From positions 806,001 to 870,000 of the forward strand of contig JACKIK010000001.1 in the NCBI GenBank assembly GCA_020638455.1: DNA of 64,000 nucleotides, in the 5' to 3' direction. The position numbers and the translations under genes were made by a program. Shown piece after piece: positions 9,119 to 19,444 of this stretch; within the stretch, counting starts at the first letter, position 1; each line of letters begins with the position of its first letter. Under the pieces are notes generated by a model. That model saw only the letters and a list, made by a program, of their open reading frames with translations. It was not told where the DNA came from and searched no databases. The DNA is from Hyphomonas sp. GTDB taxonomy: Bacteria > Pseudomonadota > Alphaproteobacteria > Caulobacterales > Hyphomonadaceae.

Positions 9119-9349
9119 TCAGAAATCGTAGGCAATGCCCTTGCGTTCCCAGTCGCCGAACCGCGTCGGCTCGATCTTCGACGGTCCGCCCCGCTCATCG
9201 TCGGGAAGCGCCGCCGCGTCGGCCGCTTCGGCCGCGCGCCGGGCATCGGCTTCCTCCAGCGCCCGCTGCGCCGCTTCAGGCAGGGCCTTGCGCCGCTCGA
9301 TTTCCTCCGGGGTCAGAGGGGGGATTAGGTTTCTGTCATCCGCAGGCAT
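9119..9349 (-). CDS. DUF1674 protein, SDHAF4-like succinate dehydrogenase assembly factor
   Basis: A 76-residue soluble protein ending in EPTRFGDWERKGIAYDF, the diagnostic C-terminus of DUF1674, the family of mitochondrial SDHAF4/Sdh8. The eukaryotic protein binds flavinylated SdhA and promotes its assembly with SdhB; the same role is inferred here, with sdhCDAB at 30.8-34.2 kb. The start at 9349 follows a good GGGGAAG site; the frame extends further upstream, to 9418, without conserved sequence. It is divergent from htpX. Confidence 0.85.
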   Translation of the reverse strand: MPADDRNLIPPLTPEEIERRKALPEAAQRALEEADARRAAEAADAAALPDDERGGPSKIEPTRFGDWERKGIAYDF

Positions 9350-9440
9350 CGGGCTTCCCCAATCGTTAACGCTCGCCATATAGGTACAAAATTCCGGAAA
9401 CATCACCCTTCCGGACATCTGTTAACGGAGTTTGCGTCTG

Positions 9441-10343
9441 ATGGGCACCCTCAAGACCTTCATCCTGCTCGCCATGCTGACCGCCCTGTTCATGGCGGTG
9501 GGCTTCGTCATCGGCGGCACGACCGGCATGGTGATCGCCTTTGTCGTGGCGTTCCTGATGAACGTGTTTTCCTGGTGGAACTCCGACAAGATCGTGCTCC
9601 GCATGCAGGGTGCGCGCGAGGTCGATCCGGCCACCGCCTCGCCGGTGATGCGCAACTTCGTCAGCGATGTCGCCATGCTTGCCGACCGCGCCGGCCTGCC
9701 CCCGCCCCGCGTCTACATCATAGAGACCCCGCAGCCGAACGCCTTCGCTACCGGGCGCGACCCGCAGCACGCTGCCGTCTGTGCCACGACCGGCCTGCTC
9801 GGCATGTTGAACCGCGAGGAAGTCAAAGGCGTCATGGCGCACGAGCTCAGCCATGTGCAGCACCGCGACACGCTCACCATGACCGTCACCGCCACCATCG
9901 CCGGCGCCATCGGCATGCTCGCCAATTTCGCCATGTTCTTCGGCCGCAACGACCGGCAGGGCCTGCTCGGCTCGCTCGCCGTCATGATCTTCGCGCCGAT
10001 CGCCGCCGGCCTCGTCCAGATGGCGATTTCGCGGTCGCGGGAATACGAGGCCGACCGGCGCGGCGGCGAGATCTGCGGCAACCCGCTCTGGCTCGCCTCG
10101 GCGCTGGAAAAGATCGAACGCGGCGCCCGCTCGACCATGAACATCCCGGCCGAGCGCAACCCGGCCATGGCGCATCTCTACATCGCCAACCCGCTGAACG
10201 GGCGCGGTGCGGACAATCTCTTCACCACGCATCCATCCACGGCCAACCGTGTCGAGGCGCTGCGCCGGCAGGCCGCCGAAATGGGCATCACCCGCGCGCC
10301 GGCCTCGCCGTCTGCCCGCCGCGAAGCCGGCCCCTGGGGCTGA
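9441..10343 (+). CDS. htpX: Membrane zinc metalloprotease HtpX
   Basis: A 300-residue inner-membrane M48 protease involved in quality control of membrane proteins alongside FtsH (present at 35.8 kb). Two N-terminal membrane segments (about 5-45) and two central ones surround the zinc motif HELSH (residues 134-138); the third ligand lies in EYEADRRG. The ATG at 9441 was preferred over an in-frame TTG at 9432 because the GGAG at 9426-9429 is correctly spaced for it. Confidence 0.96.
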   Translation: MGTLKTFILLAMLTALFMAVGFVIGGTTGMVIAFVVAFLMNVFSWWNSDKIVLRMQGAREVDPATASPVMRNFVSDVAMLADRAGLPPPRVYIIETPQPNAFATGRDPQHAAVCATTGLLGMLNREEVKGVMAHELSHVQHRDTLTMTVTATIAGAIGMLANFAMFFGRNDRQGLLGSLAVMIFAPIAAGLVQMAISRSREYEADRRGGEICGNPLWLASALEKIERGARSTMNIPAERNPAMAHLYIANPLNGRGADNLFTTHPSTANRVEALRRQAAEMGITRAPASPSARREAGPWG

Positions 10344-10373
10344 CATGGCATTGATGATCCGGGAGACGGGCGC

Positions 10374-11684
10374 ATGAGCGGCGCAGCGGTCCGGCGCGCC
10401 GCCGCCGACCTTCTCGTGCTCACGCTCGAAAAGCGCCGCACGCTGGACGAGGCGATGGCGGCCTCGGAGCCGTTCGGCGCGCTGGACGGGTCCGACCGCG
10501 GCTTCGCGCGCGCCATCGCCAGCGCCGCCCTGCGGGAGCTTGGCCGCATCGATCTCGCCCTCCAGCCCCTGCTCACGCGGCCGCTGCAGGCGGTCACGCC
10601 CGCCGTGCGGGCCCTCTTGCGCACCGGCGCGGTGCAGCTCTGGCGCCTCGGCACGCCGGAACATGCCGCCGTCTCCGAAACCGTCGAAGCCGCCAAGGCC
10701 TGGCCCGAGGCGCGCTCGGGCGGCAAGTTCATCAATGCCGTGCTCCGCCGCGCCGCGGCCAGCCCGCCGGACCTCGATGCCCTGCCCGCCACCGCCATCT
10801 GGCCGGCCTGGCTGCAGGCCGCCTTCACGGACAGTCTCGGCCCGGACGGCGCAGAAGCCCTCGCCCGCGCCCAGCTGGCAGAGCCGCCCCTCTTCCTCAC
10901 CGCCCGCACGGACCCCGCCGCCGTCGCCGCCATGACCGGGGGTGAGCTCATGCCCTCCGGCTCGGTCCGGGTCGGCAGCGGACAGGTCGAGACGCTGCCC
11001 GGCTACGAGACCGGCGACTGGTGGGTGCAGGACGAGGCCGCCGCCCTGCCCGTTCGCCTCCTCGCAGGATCACCGTCGCCGACAGCAGGATCACCGTCGC
11101 AGTCACCCGGATCACCGCCGGTCACCGCAATCGACCTCTGCGCGGCCCCCGGCGGCAAGACCCTGCAGCTCGCCGCCGCCGGCCTTGCCGTGACCGCGCT
11201 CGACCGCTCGAAACCCCGCCTCAAGCGCCTCGAAGAGAACCTCTCCCGCACCGGCCTTTCTGCAAAGATCATTGCAGCCGACGCCGAAACCTGGCGGCCG
11301 GCGGCGCCGGCGGACCTCGTCCTGCTGGATGCCCCCTGCTCGGCCCTCGGCACCCTCCGCCGTCATCCCGAGGGCGCCTGGACCCGCCGCGCCGAGGACA
11401 TCGCCCGCTTCCCGGATGTGCAGTCCCGGCTGCTGGAAGCGGCCCACGCCATGGTCCGCTCCGGCGGCACGCTGGTCTATTGCGTCTGCACCCCGCTCAG
11501 GGCCGAAGGCGCCGATGTGGTGGATGGCGCCGTCGCGGCCGGCCTCTACCGCCGCCTCCCCATCCGGCCGGACGAGGTTCCGGGCTTTGAGGGCTGCCTC
11601 ACGCCGGCCGGCGATGTGCTGTCGCTGCCGCAGGATGCAGCCGAACATGACGCATTCTTCATCTCAAGGCTCACGCCAATGTGA
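10374..11684 (+). CDS. rsmB: 16S rRNA (cytosine-967-C5) methyltransferase, RsmB family
   Basis: A 436-residue protein with an N-terminal NusB-like helical domain (about 1-135) and a C-terminal Rossmann methyltransferase with the SAM motif LCAAPGGKTLQLA. DAPCSALGT carries motif IV Cys and LVYCVCTP the motif VI catalytic Cys. The enzyme methylates 16S rRNA C967; an RsmF-like specificity cannot be excluded. Between the two parts, near residues 229-247, is an unusual Gly-Ser-Pro repeat (see the repeat at 11064-11120), probably a species-specific linker insertion. Confidence 0.92.
   Translation: MSGAAVRRAAADLLVLTLEKRRTLDEAMAASEPFGALDGSDRGFARAIASAALRELGRIDLALQPLLTRPLQAVTPAVRALLRTGAVQLWRLGTPEHAAVSETVEAAKAWPEARSGGKFINAVLRRAAASPPDLDALPATAIWPAWLQAAFTDSLGPDGAEALARAQLAEPPLFLTARTDPAAVAAMTGGELMPSGSVRVGSGQVETLPGYETGDWWVQDEAAALPVRLLAGSPSPTAGSPSQSPGSPPVTAIDLCAAPGGKTLQLAAAGLAVTALDRSKPRLKRLEENLSRTGLSAKIIAADAETWRPAAPADLVLLDAPCSALGTLRRHPEGAWTRRAEDIARFPDVQSRLLEAAHAMVRSGGTLVYCVCTPLRAEGADVVDGAVAAGLYRRLPIRPDEVPGFEGCLTPAGDVLSLPQDAAEHDAFFISRLTPM
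11064..11120 (+). repeat. In-frame 21-bp-period repeat in the rsmB linker
   Basis: The 16-mer GCAGGATCACCGTCGC occurs at 11064-11079 and exactly again at 11085-11100. A diverged third copy (CGGATCACCG at 11108-11117) keeps the 21-bp period. It encodes heptads AGSPSPT, AGSPSQS, PGSPPVT. The first 14 bases of the core recur in the SUV3-like helicase gene at 55238-55251. Confidence 0.85.
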
Positions 11685-11785
11685 CGCAAATCGTGGTAGT
11701 GCCTCGAATTTGCCGCTTCGGGTTCATCAGCCATTCAGAGAACCCTCGCGAAAATAAGGCCATCCACCGTGCAGGGAGCACAGAC

Positions 11786-12283
11786 ATGACTACCGTTTCC
11801 ACCCTCCGCGCCACGACCGGCAAGCTTGCTGCCGGCACGTTCCTGGCGCTCAGCCTGGCCCTTGCGGGCTGCACCACCAATTCCGGCGTCGGCACGGCCT
11901 CCACCCGCTCTGTCGGCCAGGCCTCGACCGTCTACCAGGGCACGGTGACCTCCGTGCGCGAAGTCACCATCCGTCCTGACAAGTCGCTGATCGGCACCGC
12001 CACCGGCGCCGTGCTCGGCGGCCTCGCCGGCTCCGAACTCGGCGGCGGCGACAAGGCCCAGACCGCCGGCGCCATCGGCGGCGCGGTCCTCGGCGGCATC
12101 GCCGGCAACGAGGCCGGCAAGGCGGTCGGCACCCAGAAGGGCTTCGCCTACATCGTCCAGTTCTCGACCGGCGAAGTGAAGGAAATCATCCAGGGCGCCG
12201 ATGTCTACATCGCCCCTGGCACGCGGGTCGACATCATCGCCGGCGCCGATGGCTGGAAACTGATCCCGAGCGGCTCCTACTGA
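11786..12283 (+). CDS. Glycine-zipper outer-membrane lipoprotein (SlyB / 17-kDa antigen type)
   Basis: A 165-residue lipoprotein. The signal peptide ends ALSLALAGC, with the lipobox Cys near residue 30. Two Gly-zipper segments follow (GTATGAVLGGLAGSELGG and AIGGAVLGGIAGNEAGK), and then a small beta domain (about 110-165). This is the glycine zipper 2TM family, associated with outer-membrane integrity and often stress-induced. The ATG at 11786 follows CAGGGAG. The gene stands alone and ends before the hairpin at 12320-12346. Confidence 0.9.
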   Translation: MTTVSTLRATTGKLAAGTFLALSLALAGCTTNSGVGTASTRSVGQASTVYQGTVTSVREVTIRPDKSLIGTATGAVLGGLAGSELGGGDKAQTAGAIGGAVLGGIAGNEAGKAVGTQKGFAYIVQFSTGEVKEIIQGADVYIAPGTRVDIIAGADGWKLIPSGSY

Positions 12284-12319
12284 GACGCTGGCGGACCTCG
12301 CCAATCGAAGTGAATTGCT

Positions 12320-12346
12320 CAGCCGGCCGCCTTGTGTGGCCGGCTG
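12320..12346 (+). terminator. Hairpin terminator before rpe
   Basis: A perfect 9-bp stem CAGCCGGCC/GGCCGGCTG with a 9-nt loop is followed by TTCCCATTT. It separates the glycine-zipper gene from rpe. Confidence 0.65.
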
Positions 12347-12366
12347 TTCCCATTTAGGGAGAGTCC

Positions 12367-13035
<669 letters not shown>

Positions 13036-13059
13036 ACATCAGGGGATTGGACCGGTTCC

Positions 13060-14787
13060 GTGGCAGGTGGAGACAGCCATTCGCTCGCTGAACGGACCCG
13101 GTCCGGCACCGACGATGCCGCGCTGTGGCGCCGCTTCCGTGGCACCGGCGGCGAAGACGTCAAGATCGGCGTCCTGCAGCGCCTGAAGCAGGCCGCCCCC
13201 GCCCCACAGGGCTTCTCCCTCCACCTTGCCGATATTGTCCCGCCGGACCTCCTGCGCGGCGAAGCGCTGATGAGCGGCATCTGGCGCATCGGCATGTCGC
13301 GCATGACGCTGGCGCCCGGCGAGGACCCATGGTCGCTCGCCCTGCCCTCGAAACATGTCGCCGACCGGCTGCACCGCTTTGCCTGGCTGCCAGACCTGTT
13401 CGCGCAGGGCGCGGACGGCGCCGGGCGGGCCCGGTCGCTGGTCGATTCCTGGATCGCGGGCCATGGCCGGTTCAACGGCTTCTCCTGGCGCATCGAGCCG
13501 ACCGCGGTGCGGCTGTGGAACTGGCTGCGCTGCGGTGATGCGCTGTTCGAGGCCGGCGATGAGGCAGCCTGCCGGGAACGGCTCGACTGTTATGTCCGGC
13601 AGGTCCGCTATCTCGGCGAAGTGGTCGACACGTCACCGGAGCCGAAGGCGCGGTGGAATGCGGCGGTTGTGCTGGTCGCCAATGCCCTGTGCTTCGGCGA
13701 CACATTTGCGCTCGGCCCGGCAATGGACCGCCTCGATGCCGAATGCACCGCGCAGATCCTGCCCGATGGCGGCCATGTCAGCCGCGCCCCGTCACGGACG
13801 CTTGGCTGCCTGCTCCAGCTGCTGGCCCTCGACGACCTCCTCGTCCGCTCCGGCACGACAGTTCCCGACTTTTTCGGCAAGTGGATCCCGCGCATGGGCG
13901 CGATGGTCGCCTTTTTCCACGTGCCGGACGGGGCGCTCGATCCCTTCAATGACGGCGACGAATCCCGCCCCGAAGTCGTGGATGCGGCGCTTTCGCGCCT
14001 GCCCGCACCGCCGCGGCGCTTCACGTTCGCGCCGAAATCCGGCTTCCAGAAGCTCGAAAAGCACCGCCTGCGCCTCGTGCTCGACTGCGGCGAGGCGCCC
14101 GGCGAACCGTTCGGCGACCAGGCCCATGCCGGCGCGCTCGGATTCGACCTGTCGGACGGGCCGGCGCGGATCGTCACCTCCTGCGGCTTCAGCTCCGAAG
14201 TGAATGTCGACTGGCAGGCGGCCGTCCGCCGCACCAGTGCCCATTCGACCCTTATCCTGTCCGGGCGGGACTCGGCCACATTCACCCTCAACGAGGAGAC
14301 GCGGCTGCAGTCGGCCAGCGGCCCGGAGGGCATTTCGGCCAAGCGGCTCGAGGAATCGGACGAAATCTGGCTCGACGCCCAGCATGGCGGCTACAAGGCC
14401 GCCTATGGCCTCCTGCACCGCCGGCGCCTGTTCATGGCGGCCAACGGCCAGCGCCTCGCCGGCGAGGATTCCCTTGTGCGGCCGATCTCCCAGCCCCCCG
14501 CGGAAGACCGGAAGTTCATAAATTTCGAAATCCGCTTCCATCTGCATCCAACTGTGACAGCAATGATGAGTCGTGATGCAATTCGCCTGATATGCGATAA
14601 TGGGGCTGTATGGCGCTTCAAAACGAGTCATGAAGGGGCAAGACTTGAGCGGACCGCGTACTTGGCCCGTGGTGTGGTGGAACGACCGGAGCAGATCGTG
14701 ATCGCAGGCTTTGCCGATCCCAACAGCGACGGGCAGGAACCGCCGAACTGCGTCCGCTGGGCCTTTGTAAAGGAAGTGACTGCATGA
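13060..14787 (+). CDS. Heparinase II/III family protein
   Basis: A 575-residue protein with a helical toroid-like N-terminal half (RFNGFSWRIEPTAVRLWNW is characteristic) and a beta-rich C-terminal heparinase II/III-like domain. A GTG start at 13060 fits the gene spacing and is not strongly supported by an RBS. Family members are polysaccharide lyases, but copies next to rpe/purH in alphaproteobacteria have no proven substrate. No signal peptide is evident, so a cytoplasmic or non-classical location is possible. Codon use shifts to AT-richer codons in about 14510-14660. It overlaps the next gene by 4 bp. Confidence 0.88.
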   Translation: MAGGDSHSLAERTRSGTDDAALWRRFRGTGGEDVKIGVLQRLKQAAPAPQGFSLHLADIVPPDLLRGEALMSGIWRIGMSRMTLAPGEDPWSLALPSKHVADRLHRFAWLPDLFAQGADGAGRARSLVDSWIAGHGRFNGFSWRIEPTAVRLWNWLRCGDALFEAGDEAACRERLDCYVRQVRYLGEVVDTSPEPKARWNAAVVLVANALCFGDTFALGPAMDRLDAECTAQILPDGGHVSRAPSRTLGCLLQLLALDDLLVRSGTTVPDFFGKWIPRMGAMVAFFHVPDGALDPFNDGDESRPEVVDAALSRLPAPPRRFTFAPKSGFQKLEKHRLRLVLDCGEAPGEPFGDQAHAGALGFDLSDGPARIVTSCGFSSEVNVDWQAAVRRTSAHSTLILSGRDSATFTLNEETRLQSASGPEGISAKRLEESDEIWLDAQHGGYKAAYGLLHRRRLFMAANGQRLAGEDSLVRPISQPPAEDRKFINFEIRFHLHPTVTAMMSRDAIRLICDNGAVWRFKTSHEGARLERTAYLARGVVERPEQIVIAGFADPNSDGQEPPNCVRWAFVKEVTA

Positions 14788-16667
14788 CCCCGGAGAGCGC
14801 CGCCAGACGCGCAATGGCCCTCACCCTGGGGTTCGACCTGACGGTCGCTGCCATTGCGATGAGCCTGTCGAACCTGCTTGTCTGGTGGTCGAGCGAAAAC
14901 CCGGGCCCGTTCCCGCTGGAATCGGCGATCCTCTCTGTCTCCATCTTTACACTCTCGGTTGCGGCGGGATTTGTCGTCCTGAAGGTGCACACCCAGGTCT
15001 GGCGCCATATCGGCTGGCCGGACGCCGTGCGTATCATGCAGGCCGTGGCCCTGTCCGGCCTGATCTACCTGCCCTTTGCCGGCCTGATGAACGGCGCCAT
15101 GTCGATGCCGTGGACCGTGCTGCTGACCGCCCTCCTGCTGTGGACGGTGGGCCTGTTCGCCGGCCGCATGGTGGCGCTTGCCCGGTCCACGCAGCGGCCA
15201 CTGCAGATCTTCAACCCCGTCGCCAAGGATGCCCAGCCCGTGCTGCTGGTCGGCGATGCCGAAAATTGCGCCGCGGTGATCCGCCGGCTGGAGGAAACCC
15301 AGAAACTCCGCGTCCTCGGCCTGATCGACATGGAAGGCAATGACCCCGGCCGCGCCATCCGTGGCGTGCCGATCATGGGCGGCCTGGGCATGCTGGCCGA
15401 TGTCATCGACATTCTGACCGTCCGCTATGGCCGCACGCCCTGGGTCGCCGTCACCGGCAGCGCCCACCGGCGCCATGTGATGATGCAGGTCCTCAACGTC
15501 GCCTCCGACCATGGCGCAGAGATCATGGCGCTCAATCCGGACGAAGCCGCCCAGGTGCTGGAGCCGGTCCGCCCCGCCGACCTGCTGGCCCGGCCCGAGC
15601 GCGACCTCGACACGACCCCGGTGCGCGGCATCGTCAGCGGCGCCCGCGTCCTGGTCACCGGCGGCGGCGGCACGATCGGCTCGGAACTCGTCCGCCAGAT
15701 CGCGGCCCTCGGCCCGCAGAGCCTGACCATCATCGATTCCTGCGAATACAATCTCTACGCCATCGATCTCGAGCTCCAGAAATCGGCGCCGGACCTCGCG
15801 ATCGCCGCCCATCTCGGCGATGTGCGCGATGCCAGCCGCGTCCGCGACGTGTTCCAGAACAGCCAGCCGGAACTGGTGATCCATGCCGCCGCGCTGAAAC
15901 ACGTGCCGCTGATGGAGCGCAATGTCTGCGAGGCGATCCTGACCAATGTCGCCGGCGCGGTGAATGCTGCCCGCGCGGCCGCCGCCGTCGGCGCGAAGCG
16001 CTTCGTGTTCATCTCCACCGACAAGGCGGTCGAACCGGACAATGTCATGGGCGCCACCAAGCGCCTCGCGGAACTCGCGATTTCCCGCATCGCCGCTGAA
16101 TCCGGCATGGCGGCCTCGATGGTACGGTTCGGCAATGTACTGGGCTCGTCCGGCTCGGTCGTGCCGCTGTTCGAGAAGCAGATCGCCGCCGGCGGTCCGG
16201 TCACGCTCACCGACATGGGCGTCACCCGCTATTTCATGACCGTGGAAGAGGCCTCTGCCCTCGTCCTGCAGGCCGCCGCCCTGCAGAAGGAGCGCAGCAA
16301 GTCGGAACTCTACGTCCTCGACATGGGCGAGCCGATGCCGATCCTGCAGCTCGCCGAGACGATGATCCGCCTCAAGGGTCTCGTCCCCGGCGTCGACATC
16401 CAGATCACCGAAACGGGCCTCCGCGCCGGCGAGAAGCTGCACGAAGCGCTGACCTATGAGCACGAGGCCGTGGTCGACACCGCTGTCGACGGCGTCCTCC
16501 GCGTCGCCAGCCAGACGCCGCCCTCCGAACTCTTCGACAAGCAGCTCGCCGCGCTGATCGAAGCCGCCTCCCGGCGCGAGCGGTCGGAAGCGCTGCGCCT
16601 GCTCGGCGCGATGGTGCCGGAATATGGCGAGGAGCGCGCCGAAAGGACTGTCAGGCACATCGCTTGA
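14784..16667 (+). CDS. Membrane nucleotide-sugar 4,6-dehydratase (WbpM/CapD-like polysaccharide protein)
   Basis: A 627-residue protein with four N-terminal membrane segments (about residues 12-125), a nucleotide-binding-like region (about 145-270) and an extended-SDR domain with LVTGGGGTIGSELV near residue 290. In the active site the usual Tyr of YxxxK is replaced by Met (FISTDKAVEPDNVMGATK), as in WbpM-type UDP-GlcNAc 4,6-dehydratases. It should make a 4-keto-6-deoxy sugar nucleotide for a surface polysaccharide; the product is not readable from sequence. Its ATGA overlap with the heparinase-like gene suggests a shared function. Confidence 0.9.
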   Translation: MTPESAARRAMALTLGFDLTVAAIAMSLSNLLVWWSSENPGPFPLESAILSVSIFTLSVAAGFVVLKVHTQVWRHIGWPDAVRIMQAVALSGLIYLPFAGLMNGAMSMPWTVLLTALLLWTVGLFAGRMVALARSTQRPLQIFNPVAKDAQPVLLVGDAENCAAVIRRLEETQKLRVLGLIDMEGNDPGRAIRGVPIMGGLGMLADVIDILTVRYGRTPWVAVTGSAHRRHVMMQVLNVASDHGAEIMALNPDEAAQVLEPVRPADLLARPERDLDTTPVRGIVSGARVLVTGGGGTIGSELVRQIAALGPQSLTIIDSCEYNLYAIDLELQKSAPDLAIAAHLGDVRDASRVRDVFQNSQPELVIHAAALKHVPLMERNVCEAILTNVAGAVNAARAAAAVGAKRFVFISTDKAVEPDNVMGATKRLAELAISRIAAESGMAASMVRFGNVLGSSGSVVPLFEKQIAAGGPVTLTDMGVTRYFMTVEEASALVLQAAALQKERSKSELYVLDMGEPMPILQLAETMIRLKGLVPGVDIQITETGLRAGEKLHEALTYEHEAVVDTAVDGVLRVASQTPPSELFDKQLAALIEAASRRERSEALRLLGAMVPEYGEERAERTVRHIA

Positions 16668-16721
16668 CGCCCTGCCCTGCCGTGCTACCCCGCGCGGCAA
16701 AGCAGCCTGGAGATTCCCCCG

Positions 16722-18323
<1,602 letters not shown>

Positions 18324-18346
18324 TCTGGCACGAGGGAGGCGATGGA

Positions 18347-18715
18347 ATGAGCACGGACGGTCACTATCTCGGCGTTTTCCTCAGCAACAAGCAGGGCCCG
18401 CGCTGGCAGGCCTGGTATGCGATGTCCGAACAGGAACAGCGCGCGAAGAACGAGGCCGGCCTTGCGGCGCTCGCTGCCTGGGACGAGGACCACAAGGACC
18501 AGATCGTCTATCAGGGCGGCCCGCTCGGCCCGACCAAGCGCACCTCGGCTGACGGAATATCGGATGTCGTCAATGAGCTGACGGTCTTCGTCGTCGTGCG
18601 CGCGCCCTCGCACGAGGCGGCCGCGAAGCTGTTCGAAAACCATCCCCACTTCACGATCTTTCCCTGCGACTGCGTCGACGTGATGCCTCTGCTCGGCCCC
18701 CACTCCGGGGACTGA
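18347..18715 (+). CDS. YCII-related domain protein
   Basis: A 122-residue single-domain protein of ferredoxin-like fold similar to the YCII/YciI family (KNEAGLAALAAWDEDH, IVYQGGPLGPTKR, FENHPHFTIFPCDCVDVMP). Biochemical roles are mostly unknown for the family. It follows purH by 23 bp on the same strand and may be co-transcribed. Confidence 0.8.
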   Translation: MSTDGHYLGVFLSNKQGPRWQAWYAMSEQEQRAKNEAGLAALAAWDEDHKDQIVYQGGPLGPTKRTSADGISDVVNELTVFVVVRAPSHEAAAKLFENHPHFTIFPCDCVDVMPLLGPHSGD

Positions 18716-18747
18716 TGGAAAAGCAAGCCCCCAATCCCCCTCTCCGC

Positions 18748-18826
18748 TCACCCCGGCGCAAGCCGGGGTCCAGGGCCACACGCTGAAATGCCTGCGGTTT
18801 CCGGCTCCCGCCTATCGCCGGAATGC
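18748..18826. repeat. Composite palindromic (REPIN-like) element A
   Basis: Two hairpins flank a short spacer: ACCCCGGC/GCCGGGGT with loop GCAA (18750-18769), and TTCCGGC/GCCGGAA (18799-18823). The spacer GGGCCACACGCTGAAATGCC resembles the spacer of the element at 58261-58360 (CGCCACACGCT...GAAATGCC), so they appear to be the same repeat family. Such GC-rich dyads are dispersed in many alphaproteobacteria. Confidence 0.75.
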
Positions 18827-18882
18827 GCGGAAAAGAAAATCCAATCCGACCTGTCTCTGCCCCCGTCCACACTGCCGGCACG

Positions 18883-19254
18883 ATGGAACCGAGCCTCAAA
18901 CCCTATTTCGACCATGTCTGGCCAGTGTTCTGGCCGTGGCTGGTATGGAACCTGATCCGCTTCGCCCGCTGGCACCTGCGGACGGGGCAGGATGCACTGC
19001 TGGCCGTCGATTGCTTCGGAAATATCCGGATCACCCGCCTCTGCGATGCACCGCAGGCGGAGGATCTTTACATCCATGAGGCGCCAAGAGTGGCCAGCTG
19101 GGACCGGCTCGCGCCGGGCTTCGGCATGCCCACGGAAATGGGGTCGGACTCCATTTCGGACATGTCCGGACTGCTCCGGACCTTTCCGGTCTTCATCCGG
19201 ACGGTATCCGGCCTCTTCCCGGACCTCTCCCCACAATCCCGCGCCCCACCGTAG
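18883..19254 (+). CDS. Hypothetical protein
   Basis: A 123-residue protein that I do not recognise. It starts MEPSLKPYFDHVWPVFWPWL, has an aromatic amphipathic segment (residues 9-28) and a short beta-rich middle (LLAVDCFGNIRITRL), and ends with a hydrophobic FPVFIRTVSGLFPDL helix. The frame is also open to 18823, but that part runs through the end of repeat A, so the later ATG is preferred. It lies isolated between two repeat elements. Confidence 0.55.
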   Translation: MEPSLKPYFDHVWPVFWPWLVWNLIRFARWHLRTGQDALLAVDCFGNIRITRLCDAPQAEDLYIHEAPRVASWDRLAPGFGMPTEMGSDSISDMSGLLRTFPVFIRTVSGLFPDLSPQSRAPP

Positions 19255-19260
19255 CGACAA

Positions 19261-19382
19261 TCCTCCCTCGCTTGCGGGGGAGGTGGCCGCGAAGCGGTCG
19301 GAGGGGGCTCGTGCCGCACGTCCGGTGTTCCCCCTCCGTCAGCCGGCTTTGCCGCCTGCCACCTCCCCCGCGCGGGGGAGGA
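19261..19382. repeat. Long inverted-repeat (MITE-like) element
   Basis: A left arm at 19261-19307 (TCCTCCCTCGCTTGCGGGGG..., ending CGGAGGGGG) and a right arm at 19330-19382 (CCCCCTCCG..., ending CGGGGGAGGA) form an imperfect inverted repeat of about 47-53 nt per arm around a 22-nt centre. Each arm also contains its own small dyad. No ORF is inside. It lies between the hypothetical gene and the convergent phzF-like gene, where it could also act as a bidirectional terminator. Confidence 0.8.
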
Positions 19383-19444
19383 TGAAACCCGCAATCCATC
19401 TTATTTCACCGGACGGCCACCGCCGCTCCGGCCGCATGTGCTGG

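Noticed and set aside
14628..16700. A 690-codon open frame antisense to the WbpM-like gene
   Set aside because: It is a by-product of high GC third positions; the opposite strand has clear family motifs and a good start, and this frame gives a low-complexity His/Asp/Gly-rich product.
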